In this document: positions 57,153 to 64,000 of the stretch, one piece after another
Layout of the letters: each line of letters begins with the position of its first letter
How positions within the stretch are numbered: position 1 is the first letter of the stretch
Assembly: GCA_023433925.1 (NCBI GenBank)
Contig: JAEYTO010000041.1
Span: forward strand, 7,953 to 71,952
Origin: Pseudomonadota bacterium
Lineage (GTDB): Bacteria; Desulfobacterota; Desulfovibrionia; Desulfovibrionales; Desulfovibrionaceae
Length of the DNA: 64,000 bases
Direction: 5' to 3'
Position numbers and translations under genes: made by a program
Notes under the pieces: generated by a model
Told to the model about the DNA's origin: nothing
The model's database searches: none
Seen by the model: the letters and a program-made list of their open reading frames with translations, nothing else

Positions 57153-58538
57153 ATGGGCAAAGTCTTCCTGCTGGCCACGAACACGACCACGGATCCGTAC
57201 CCGGTCTATCCCCTGGGCATGGCCGTGGTGGCTAAAGCCCTGGTTTCGGCCGGGCACGAGGTGCGCCAGTTCGACTTCCTCTCCTCGGGACGGGACACGG
57301 TCGCCCTGGAGCGGGCCATCAGGGACTTCGCGCCCGACTGCGTGGGTCTGTCCCTGCGCAACATCGACAACGTGGACTCCTTCTGCGGCGAGTCGGGCTG
57401 GTACCTGGCCCAGGCCAGGGAACTGACGGACATCTGCCGCGCGGCATCGGGAGGCGGCGCCTCCGTTGTCGTTGGCGGACCGGCCTTCTCCATCATGCCC
57501 GAGGAGATCCTCGACTATCTGGGCGCGGACTTCGGCGTCGTGGGCGAGGGCGAAAAGGCTTTCCCGGAGCTTGTGGCGAGGCTCGCGCGCGGCGAGACGC
57601 CCGAGCGCATCATCCGCTCGGCCGGGCCTGGACTTACCGGCCGCGACATGGCCGCGCCGCTGCTCGTGCGCGAGTTCGTGGACTTCTACGTGGGCGGCAG
57701 CGGCATGGTCAATTTGCAGACCAAGCGCGGCTGCCCCTTCAGGTGCGTCTACTGCACCTATCCGCACATTGAGGGCCGCGTGCTGCGCCTGCGCGAGCCC
57801 GAAGCCGTGGTGGACGATCTGGCGCGCATGTCCAGGGACTTCGGCGTGGACCACGTGTTCTTCACCGACTCGGTGTTCAACGATCCGGGCGGCCACTACC
57901 TGGAGGTCGCCGAGGCCCTGGTTAGAAGCGGGCTGAACGTCAAATGGTCGGCCTTCTTCAAGCCCATGCCCATCACGGCCGAGGAGCTGGCCCTGCTCAA
58001 GCGCGCGGGACTGTATGCCGTGGAGCTGGGCACGGACGCGGCCTGCGACGCGACCCTGGCCGGGCTGGACAAGAGCTTCGACTTCGCCCAGGCCCTGGCT
58101 TTCAACCAGGCCTGCGTGGCCCAGGAGATCCCGGTGGCCCACTTTGTCATGTTCGGCGGGCCGGGCGAGACCATGGGCACGGTGCGCGAGGGCTTGGCCA
58201 ACCTCGACCGGCTGGAGAACTGCGTGGTCTTCGCCTTCTCGGGCATCCGCATCCTGCCCGGCGCGCGCATGCTCGATATCGCCCGTCAGGACGGCCTGCT
58301 GGCGGACGGCGCGCCGCTGCTCAAGCCGGTCTACTACTTCTCGCCGCGCGTGGACATCCCGGCCATGCACGAGGCCATGCAGGCCTCCTTCGCGGGCCGG
58401 CGCGGACGCATCTTCCCGCCCTCCGAGGGCCAGGCGCGCATGGAGGTCATGCAGCGCTTCGGCTACCGGGGTCTCATGTGGGACAAGCTGATCTCCTTCC
58501 GCCAGAGCAAGCCGCGCGTCAGGAGGGCCAAGGCATGA
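57153..58538 (+). CDS. Radical SAM protein with B12-binding-like N-terminal domain, second of three
   Basis: This 461-residue protein has an N-terminal domain with VVAKALVSAGHEVRQFDFLS and VVGGPAFSIMPEEILDYLGA (105-124), resembling cobalamin-binding folds, then the radical-SAM motif CPFRCVYC (Cys194, Cys198, Cys201). The pattern VVGEGEKAFPEL matches B12-binding radical-SAM proteins of lipid and lantibiotic-like pathways. A GGGGGAA site precedes the ATG. It presumably performs methylation, coupling or rearrangement of the lipid chain; the three paralogues are not near-identical, so distinct steps are likely. Confidence 0.85.
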   Translation: MGKVFLLATNTTTDPYPVYPLGMAVVAKALVSAGHEVRQFDFLSSGRDTVALERAIRDFAPDCVGLSLRNIDNVDSFCGESGWYLAQARELTDICRAASGGGASVVVGGPAFSIMPEEILDYLGADFGVVGEGEKAFPELVARLARGETPERIIRSAGPGLTGRDMAAPLLVREFVDFYVGGSGMVNLQTKRGCPFRCVYCTYPHIEGRVLRLREPEAVVDDLARMSRDFGVDHVFFTDSVFNDPGGHYLEVAEALVRSGLNVKWSAFFKPMPITAEELALLKRAGLYAVELGTDAACDATLAGLDKSFDFAQALAFNQACVAQEIPVAHFVMFGGPGETMGTVREGLANLDRLENCVVFAFSGIRILPGARMLDIARQDGLLADGAPLLKPVYYFSPRVDIPAMHEAMQASFAGRRGRIFPPSEGQARMEVMQRFGYRGLMWDKLISFRQSKPRVRRAKA

Positions 58539-60007
58539 CCGTTCAGTCACGTCTCGACAGGCGCAAGGCCCTGCTCGTCCATCCGCTCGGCTACTCCGCG
58601 GGCACGGCCGGCAGCGACATCTCGCGCATGGCCAACGTCATGCCGCCGCTGGGGCTGGCTAGCATCGCGGCCTGGCTCGACTCCAAAGGCTTTTCCACGG
58701 AGATTGCCGACTACTTCGCCCGGCCCGGCTCGGACCGGCGCGTGCTCGATTATCTGCGCGAGGAACGGCCCGCGTTCATAGGCTTCAGCTGCACGACCTC
58801 GTCCTTCCTGGACGGCGCACGCATCGCGGCCATGGCCAAGGCCGAGTTGCCCGGCGTAACGACGATCTTCGGCGGCGCGCACGTCTCGGCCCTGCGCGAG
58901 CGGGTCCTGGCGGATTTCCCGGCCGTGGACATGGTCGTGGTCGGCGAAGGCGAGGAGGCCATGCGCGAGGCCATGGAGCGCGGCCTGGACGCCCCGGCTT
59001 CCGTCTCCGGCCTGGTCTGGCGGGACAAGTCCGGCGCGCCGGTCTTCAATGGCCGCCGCGAGCAGCTCCTCGACCTGGACAGCCTGCCCTTCCCGGCCTA
59101 CGCCAAGCTGGATGGATTCCCGCGCGACTACACGCTGCCCATCTTCAACTACCCGCGCGCGCCCAACACGAGCTGCTCGTCCAGCCGCGGCTGTCCCTAT
59201 GCGTGCAGCTACTGCGACCGCTCGGTGTTCGGCCGCTCGTACCGCTTCAACTCGGCCGAATACCTTTACGAGCACCTGCGCCACCTCAAGGAGCGCTTCG
59301 GCATCCGCCACGTGAACTTCTACGACGACCAGTTCACCTTCCATAAGAAACGCGTCGAGGAGTTCACGGACATGCTCGCGGACAAGTCCCTGGGCATGAC
59401 CTTCAACTGCGCCGTGCGGGCCAACCACATCGACGAGGAGCTCATCCGCCGCCTCAAGGCGGCCGGATGCTGGATGGTCAGCCTGGGCATCGAGACCGGC
59501 GACCAGGAGCTGTTGGAGCGCCAGAACCGCAAGATCAACCTGGACGACCTGGCCGGGAAGATCCGCATGATCAAGAGCCACGGCATCCGGGTCAAAGGCC
59601 TGCTCATGATGGGCCTGCCCGGCGAGACCGAGGAGACCATCGCCAAGACGCGGCGCTACGTGTTCTCCCTGCCCGTGGATGACCTGAACATGACCAAGTT
59701 CACGCCCTTCCCCGGCTCGCCCATCTACGAGGAGATCAAGGCCGCCAAGGGCGCCATGGGCGAATTCGATGAGGACTGGCAGCGCATGGACTGCATGCAC
59801 TTCCTGTTCGTGGCCAAGGGCATGACCCGCAAGCGGCTGGACGAGCTGCACCGCGAATTCTACAAGGCGCACTTCACGCGACCCAAGGTGCTCTGGGACT
59901 ACGTGACCATGCTCTGGCGCTCGCCGCACAGCTGGCTGCGCTTCCTGGCCAACCTGCGCTCGTTCCTGTCCTTCGCGCGCAGCAGCAAGCGCTACGGAGA
60001 CAGCTAG
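58535..60007 (+). CDS. Radical SAM protein with B12-binding-like N-terminal domain, third of three
   Basis: This 490-residue protein has an N-terminal B12-binding-like domain (PPLGLASIAAWLDSKGFSTE, FGGAHVSALRERVLADFPAV, VVVGEGEEAM) and a radical-SAM domain with CPYACSYC (Cys220, Cys224, Cys227). LPGETEETIAKTRRYVFSLP near residue 365 and the C-terminal MTKFTPFPGSPIYEEIK are shared with HpnJ-like and BchE-like enzymes. The C-terminal tail (LRFLANLRSFLSFARSSKRY) is amphipathic and could bind membrane. The start overlaps the second paralogue by 4 bp, and the glycosyltransferase gene begins directly after its stop. Confidence 0.86.
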   Translation: MTVQSRLDRRKALLVHPLGYSAGTAGSDISRMANVMPPLGLASIAAWLDSKGFSTEIADYFARPGSDRRVLDYLREERPAFIGFSCTTSSFLDGARIAAMAKAELPGVTTIFGGAHVSALRERVLADFPAVDMVVVGEGEEAMREAMERGLDAPASVSGLVWRDKSGAPVFNGRREQLLDLDSLPFPAYAKLDGFPRDYTLPIFNYPRAPNTSCSSSRGCPYACSYCDRSVFGRSYRFNSAEYLYEHLRHLKERFGIRHVNFYDDQFTFHKKRVEEFTDMLADKSLGMTFNCAVRANHIDEELIRRLKAAGCWMVSLGIETGDQELLERQNRKINLDDLAGKIRMIKSHGIRVKGLLMMGLPGETEETIAKTRRYVFSLPVDDLNMTKFTPFPGSPIYEEIKAAKGAMGEFDEDWQRMDCMHFLFVAKGMTRKRLDELHREFYKAHFTRPKVLWDYVTMLWRSPHSWLRFLANLRSFLSFARSSKRYGDS

Positions 60008-61186
60008 ATGGCCGAAAGCCCGCGCCATCTCATGGTCATCCCGGTCTACAACCACGCGGCCACACTGCGCACAGTGGCCGAGCGGGCCATGGCTTTCGGC
60101 CCGCTGCTCGTGGTGGACGACGGCTCCACGGACGGCGGGGCCGACGCGCTCTCCGGGCTCGACGTGACGGTCATCCGCCACGGCATGAACCGTGGCAAGG
60201 GCGCGGCCATTCTCACCGCCGCCAAGCACGCCGAGGAGCTGGGCTACACGCACATCGTCACCCTGGACGCCGACGGCCAGCACGACCCGGCGGACACGCC
60301 CAAGTTCCTGGCGGCCCTGGCCGAGGAGCCCATGTCAATCGTGGTGGGCGCGCGGGATTTCGACACGGCCAATGTGCCAGGCGCATCGCGCTTCGGCAGG
60401 AAGTTCTCCAACTTCTGGCTGCGCGTGCAGACCGGGCAGCGGTTGTCCGATACCCAGAGCGGCTTCCGCGCCTATCCCGTGTCCGTGCTTCGCAGCCTGC
60501 GCTTCTCCGAGACGCGCTACTCCTTCGAGGTCGAGGTGCTCGTGCGCGCGTCCTGGGCAGGGCTTCGCCTGCGCGACGTGAGCATCAGCGTGCACTATCC
60601 GCCGGCCGAGGAGCGAGTGTCGCACTTCCAGGGCTTTGCGGACAACCTGCGCATCTCGCTGCTCAACACGCGGCTGACCATGCGCGCCATGCTGCCCTGG
60701 CCCCACGACCGGCTCACCGCCGGCGGCGCGACGGAAAAGGCCGTGTCCCTGCGCCATCCGCTGCGCTCCATGCGCAACCTTCTGGAGGGCCGCGCCACGC
60801 CCATGGACATCGGGCTGGCCGTGGCCTTGGGCATCTTCCTGGGCACCCTGCCCATCATGGGCCTGCACTCGGTGGCCATCCTCGCGGCGGCGAGCTACCT
60901 GCGCCAGAGCAAGGTCGTGGCCCTGGCCGCCAGCCAGCTCTGCGCGCCGCCCCTGGTGCCGGCCCTGGCCGTGGAGGCCGGGCATTTCCTGCGCCACGGC
61001 CGCTTCCTGACCGATCTGTCCATGCAGACCCTTGGCCACCAATTCCTGGACCGGGCCTGGGAATGGGTCCTCGGCTCCCTGGCCCTGGCTCCGCTCCTGG
61101 CTCTGGCCATAGGCTTCACGGCCTGGATCACGGCCGCGTCCATCAGGCTCCAGATCAAGGCGGTGCAACGCTATGTCGGCAAGTAG
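60008..61186 (+). CDS. Glycosyltransferase family 2 with C-terminal DUF2062 domain
   Basis: This 392-residue membrane-associated enzyme: the GT2 domain (residues 1-235) has LLVVDDGSTDGG, TLDADGQHDP and SGFRAYPVSVLRSL; the DUF2062 domain (about 250-385) contains ATPMDIGLAVALGIFLGTLP and three helices. It may glycosylate the polyene or its lipid anchor. In APE clusters a GT2-DUF2062 protein is fused with, or adjacent to, an acyltransferase (ApeJ type). Here the acyltransferase is a separate gene overlapping it by 14 bp, which suggests a split version. Confidence 0.85.
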   Translation: MAESPRHLMVIPVYNHAATLRTVAERAMAFGPLLVVDDGSTDGGADALSGLDVTVIRHGMNRGKGAAILTAAKHAEELGYTHIVTLDADGQHDPADTPKFLAALAEEPMSIVVGARDFDTANVPGASRFGRKFSNFWLRVQTGQRLSDTQSGFRAYPVSVLRSLRFSETRYSFEVEVLVRASWAGLRLRDVSISVHYPPAEERVSHFQGFADNLRISLLNTRLTMRAMLPWPHDRLTAGGATEKAVSLRHPLRSMRNLLEGRATPMDIGLAVALGIFLGTLPIMGLHSVAILAAASYLRQSKVVALAASQLCAPPLVPALAVEAGHFLRHGRFLTDLSMQTLGHQFLDRAWEWVLGSLALAPLLALAIGFTAWITAASIRLQIKAVQRYVGK

Positions 61187-62156
61187 GCGGCACCGCTGGT
61201 CCAGCCGCAGCGTGGGCGCACGCTGGCAGCATCAGTTCTTCTACCTGCTCATTCGGCTGGGCGGCCGGCTGGGCGGCCGCAGGCTGGCCTACGCCTTCGC
61301 CTGGATCGTCGTGGGCTGGTACATGCTCCTGCGGCCCGACCTGCGCGAGCGCTGCCGGCCGTACCTCGCGCGACGCTTCCCAGGCGAGGGCGCGAGCATC
61401 GGGAACTGCTTCCGATTAAGCTACGGCTTCGCCCAGGCGCTCATCGACCGCGCCATGGCCGGCATCCTCGGGCCGGACAGCCTCAAGGCCGAGTTCCGGG
61501 GCAAGGAGAAGCTCCTGCCGCTCATGGCCGCGCGCCAGGGCTTCATCCTCATGGGCGCGCACGCGGGCTGCTGGCAGGCGGCCATGGCGGCCATCGACTT
61601 CCTGGACATGCCCGTGAACATGCTCATCACCCGCGAGCAAGGCGACGTGGACCGCCACTGGTTCGAGCATCGCAAGGGCTCCGGCAAGGCGCCCTTCAAG
61701 GTCATCGACCCATCCGGCTACCTGGGCGGCACCCTGGACATGATCGCCGCACTCAAGAAAGGCGAGGTGGTCTGCGTCATGGGCGACCGGGTCTTCGGCG
61801 GCGAGGGCAGCGCCCTGGCCCTGCCCTTCCTGGGCGAGCAGGCCCTGTTCCCGGTCAGCGCCTACAAGCTCGCCTCGGCCACGGGCGCGCCCGTGGTGGT
61901 CATGCTCTCGCACAAGACCGGTTTCGACGCCTGTGTGCTCGATGTGGCCAAGGTCATCCACGTGCCCGCGAAGCTGCCGCGCGGCCGCGAGGGCGTGGCC
62001 CCGTACGCCAGGCAGTTCGTGCAGGCCCTCGAGGCCTATGTGGGCGAGCATCCATTCCAGTTCTACAACTTCTTCGACATGTGGGCCTGCGGGCAGGAGC
62101 GCAGCGACGCTGCCGAGCCCGAGGCAAGACCCTACGCACAAGGAGAGAAGGCATGA
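61173..62156 (+). CDS. Lysophospholipid/lipid A-type acyltransferase (LpxL/HtrB-like)
   Basis: This 327-residue membrane protein begins with a basic segment and hydrophobic LIRLGGRLGGRRLAYAFAWIVVGWYMLL (in two pieces) and carries QGFILMGAHAGCWQAAMAAI around residue 125. It is the HxxxxD-like region of LpxL-type acyltransferases, though the acid position is atypical (His with Gln/Trp). VICVMGDRVFGGEGSALALPF-like segments (VVCVMGDRVFGG) complete the fold. It likely acylates the glycosylated product. The ATG lies within the end of the glycosyltransferase gene, and the stop overlaps the ACP start by 4 bp. Confidence 0.78.
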   Translation: MSASRRHRWSSRSVGARWQHQFFYLLIRLGGRLGGRRLAYAFAWIVVGWYMLLRPDLRERCRPYLARRFPGEGASIGNCFRLSYGFAQALIDRAMAGILGPDSLKAEFRGKEKLLPLMAARQGFILMGAHAGCWQAAMAAIDFLDMPVNMLITREQGDVDRHWFEHRKGSGKAPFKVIDPSGYLGGTLDMIAALKKGEVVCVMGDRVFGGEGSALALPFLGEQALFPVSAYKLASATGAPVVVMLSHKTGFDACVLDVAKVIHVPAKLPRGREGVAPYARQFVQALEAYVGEHPFQFYNFFDMWACGQERSDAAEPEARPYAQGEKA

Positions 62157-62407
62157 CTACCAGCGCCAAGCTGCGCACGATTCTGGTGGAGGAACTCAAC
62201 CTGGAGGACGTGACTCCCGAGGAGCTGAGCGACGACACGGCCCTGTTCGGCGAAGGCCTGGGCCTGGATTCCCTGGACGCCGTGGAGATCGTTGTGCTCG
62301 TACAGAAGCACTTCGGCGTGGAGATCAAGGACATGGAGGAAGGCAGGGCCGCCTTCCAGAGCATCGGCAGCCTGGCCAGGTTCATCGACGAGCGGAAGGC
62401 GAAATGA
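62153..62407 (+). CDS. Acyl carrier protein, second
   Basis: An 84-residue acyl carrier protein with Ser40 in GLGLDSLDAVEIVV, the 4'-phosphopantetheine site. It is acidic except for a basic C-terminus (FIDERKAK). Together with the ACP at 45094 it gives this cluster two distinct carriers, as APE systems have (ApeE and ApeF). AAGGAGAG precedes the ATG. It overlaps the acyltransferase and the following ketosynthase gene by 4 bp each. Confidence 0.93.
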   Translation: MTTSAKLRTILVEELNLEDVTPEELSDDTALFGEGLGLDSLDAVEIVVLVQKHFGVEIKDMEEGRAAFQSIGSLARFIDERKAK

Positions 62408-63618
62408 GCCCGCGCAGCCGGGGCGTCGCCATCGCCGGCATGGGCTGCCTGTGCGCGGCCGGACTCGGCGTCGGCGAGTGCGCTTCCGCCCTGTTCCGAG
62501 GCGAGCGCGATCCCAGGCCACCCACGCGGCTCGTGACGAACCTGCCCCTGCGCGGTCCGGTCTTCGAGCTGCCGGAGCGCTTTTTCGCCAGCGAGCCCCT
62601 GGCTCGTGACGAGGGCGTGACGCTCACGGCGGCCATGGCCGTGGCCGCCGCGCGCGAGGCCATGGTCATGGCCGGGCTGGAGCCGGCTGCATTGGCCGGG
62701 CTGCGCGTGGGCGCGCTCGTGGGCACCACCGTGGGCAGCGCCATGAACAACGAGGACTTCTATCGCGAGTACCGCGCCGGCGGCCGGCCGGACATGGAGC
62801 CCATCACGCGCTTCCTGCGTTCCAACCCGGCCTCGGTGCTCGCGCGGGAGTTCGGCCTGACCGGACCGGTGCAGACGGTGGTCAACGCCTGTTCCTCGGG
62901 CACGGACGCCGTGGGCCTGGCCGCCGAGTGGATTAGGGCCGGCCTGTGCGACGCCGTGCTCGCGGGCGGCTCGGACGAACTGTGTCGCGTGACCTACCTG
63001 GGCTTCAACTCGCTCATGATCACCGATCCCGAGCCGTGCAAGCCCTTTGACGCCAACCGCCAGGGGCTGAACCTGGGCGAGGGCGCGGCCATGCTCCTGC
63101 TCCTGTCCGACGAGGCCGCCGCACGGCTCGGCTGCCGCCCGCGCTTCCGGGTGCTTGGGCATGGCTCGGCCTGCGACGCCCATCACCTCACGGCCCCCAA
63201 GCCCGACGGAAGCGGACTGCGCGCGGCTCTGGCTGACGCCCTGCGGACCTCGGGTTTGGCAGCCACGGACGTCGCCTTCGTCAATGCCCACGGCACGGGC
63301 ACGCCTGACAACGACCGCGTGGAGAGCGCCGTGCTTCCCCAGGCCCTGCCCGGCGTGCCCTATCTGTCCACCAAGGGCCTGACCGGCCACACCCTGGGCG
63401 CGGCCGGGGCCATCGAGGTGGTCTTCACCGCCCTTTGCCTGGAGCGCGGCGAGATCCCGGCCAATCCCGGCCTGGTCACGCCCGACCCGTCCTTCGCCTC
63501 GGCCCCTGTCACCCGGCTGACCAAAATCGCGGGCAACGCGGCCCTGTCGCAATCCCTGGCCTTCGGCGGCAACAACAGCGCCGTGGTCATCGGGTTGGAA
63601 CCAAGTCCAGCGCGCTGA
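62404..63618 (+). CDS. Beta-ketoacyl-ACP synthase, active, cluster-terminal
   Basis: This 404-residue condensing enzyme has Cys163 in VVNACSSGTDA, His296 in FVNAHGTGTPD and His329 in TKGLTGHTLGAAG, the classical FabF pattern. A Tyr/Phe-rich segment (TVGSAMNNEDFYREYRAGG) and residues 40-70 are divergent, consistent with an unusual acyl substrate. The start overlaps the second ACP gene (ATGA), so these two act as a pair. It is the last gene in the window to belong to the operon; 382 bases after it are apparently non-coding. Confidence 0.91.
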   Translation: MSPRSRGVAIAGMGCLCAAGLGVGECASALFRGERDPRPPTRLVTNLPLRGPVFELPERFFASEPLARDEGVTLTAAMAVAAAREAMVMAGLEPAALAGLRVGALVGTTVGSAMNNEDFYREYRAGGRPDMEPITRFLRSNPASVLAREFGLTGPVQTVVNACSSGTDAVGLAAEWIRAGLCDAVLAGGSDELCRVTYLGFNSLMITDPEPCKPFDANRQGLNLGEGAAMLLLLSDEAAARLGCRPRFRVLGHGSACDAHHLTAPKPDGSGLRAALADALRTSGLAATDVAFVNAHGTGTPDNDRVESAVLPQALPGVPYLSTKGLTGHTLGAAGAIEVVFTALCLERGEIPANPGLVTPDPSFASAPVTRLTKIAGNAALSQSLAFGGNNSAVVIGLEPSPAR

Positions 63619-64000
63619 ATGACGGGAGGGCTCACCCTCTCAGCATCCATCTTCGCCCGTCAAGCCCAGGGCAATCGCATATGGATTGTGGGTGGGAGCC
63701 GATTCACCCAAACCAGCCTCAAACGCCTCCTTGTGGCGACTTGAGCCGCGTCGAGGCTCGGATTGCCCTGATGAGGGGACGATTCGCTTGGTGACGAGCC
63801 GTATGCGATTGCCCTGGCTTGGCCCTGCCTTTGCTCTGATCCTTGGGGAGCGGCGAACTCTTCGCCCATCAATCCCGCTCGGCCCCGCCGGCGGGACGCC
63901 CGTGGGGCGATCCGCCGGCAAAACGCCATGCGCCGAAGCCGTCTTGCCCGTGGTCGCCTGGATGGGTCCGGAAAGAGCCAAGACCTCGGTCTCCATGCGC
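63619..64000. other. Sequence after the final ketosynthase gene, no gene seen
   Basis: I find no supported gene, no strong hairpin and no convincing terminator T-run in these 382 bases, which run to the window edge. Whether the operon ends here cannot be decided without the following sequence. Confidence 0.45.

Noticed and set aside
40394..63618. Calling the cluster a canonical aryl-polyene cluster or a modular polyketide synthase
   Set aside because: No aromatic ammonia lyase or methyltransferase and extra radical-SAM and CrtI-like genes argue against the canonical APE type; all enzymes are discrete, so it is not a modular PKS.

Overview
The window is high-GC bacterial chromosome with short spacers, frequent ATGA-type start/stop overlaps, and Gram-negative envelope genes (LolA-like carrier, MltA, several lipoproteins, a PagL-like lipid A hydrolase). 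A flavoredoxin-type reductase beside an iron-sulfur flavoprotein, an Mrp/Mbh-like antiporter operon and the general gene style suggest an anaerobic sulfate reducer of the Desulfovibrio group. That placement is inference from gene content; no rRNA or other phylogenetic marker is present. I saw no tRNA, rRNA, CRISPR array, prophage or intact transposase.

Layout. 1-1021: end of hisH plus hisF. 1383-3368: an E1 alpha/beta pair of a 2-oxo acid dehydrogenase. 3433-4699: a lower-GC patch with the remnant of an inverted-repeat element and a TPR protein. 4921-11033: a metallo-beta-lactamase-fold hydrolase, murI, a large DUF89 (ARMT1-like) protein and a chemoreceptor. 11589-13358: DMT and TauE transporters. 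13359-14286: a long non-coding stretch with several hairpins. 14287-22437: a twelve-cistron Mrp/Mbh-type cation/proton antiporter operon ending in a cyclic-nucleotide-binding protein. 22720-31521: a DEAD-box helicase, a MASE1-PAS-PP2C phosphatase, small proteins, a flavoprotein cluster and mltA. 31686-37463: a polar amino-acid ABC transporter followed by a GlcD-like oxidase and an aminotransferase.

The most striking region is 37745-63618. It is a dense, mostly co-directional cluster of discrete (type II) fatty-acid/polyketide enzymes: four ketosynthases with Cys-His-His, two ketosynthase-like proteins lacking the cysteine, two acyl carrier proteins, a ketoreductase, two hotdog dehydratases, a hotdog thioesterase and a PaaK-like acid:CoA/ACP ligase. 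With them are two acyltransferases, a GT2-DUF2062 glycosyltransferase and an export set (LolA-like, MMPL/RND, DUF3261-like lipoprotein). This set closely resembles aryl-polyene (APE) clusters. It has no aromatic ammonia lyase or methyltransferase, and it adds a CrtI-like FAD oxidoreductase, one SPASM radical-SAM protein and three consecutive radical-SAM proteins with B12-binding-like N-termini. Phytoene-desaturase-like and radical-SAM enzymes next to type II FAS genes are also the combination proposed for ladderane synthesis in anammox bacteria. The simplest reading is an envelope-anchored, highly modified polyene or cyclised fatty-acyl lipid made on ACPs, modified by radical chemistry and exported to the outer membrane. 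The product is unknown.

Two kinds of dispersed DNA repeat recur: a 121-bp near-identical, oppositely oriented MITE-like pair at 24694 and 32566, and REP-like palindromic blocks near 13740, 37470-37736, 52119-52182 and 54931-55084. Two of the REP-like blocks sit inside the polyene operon.
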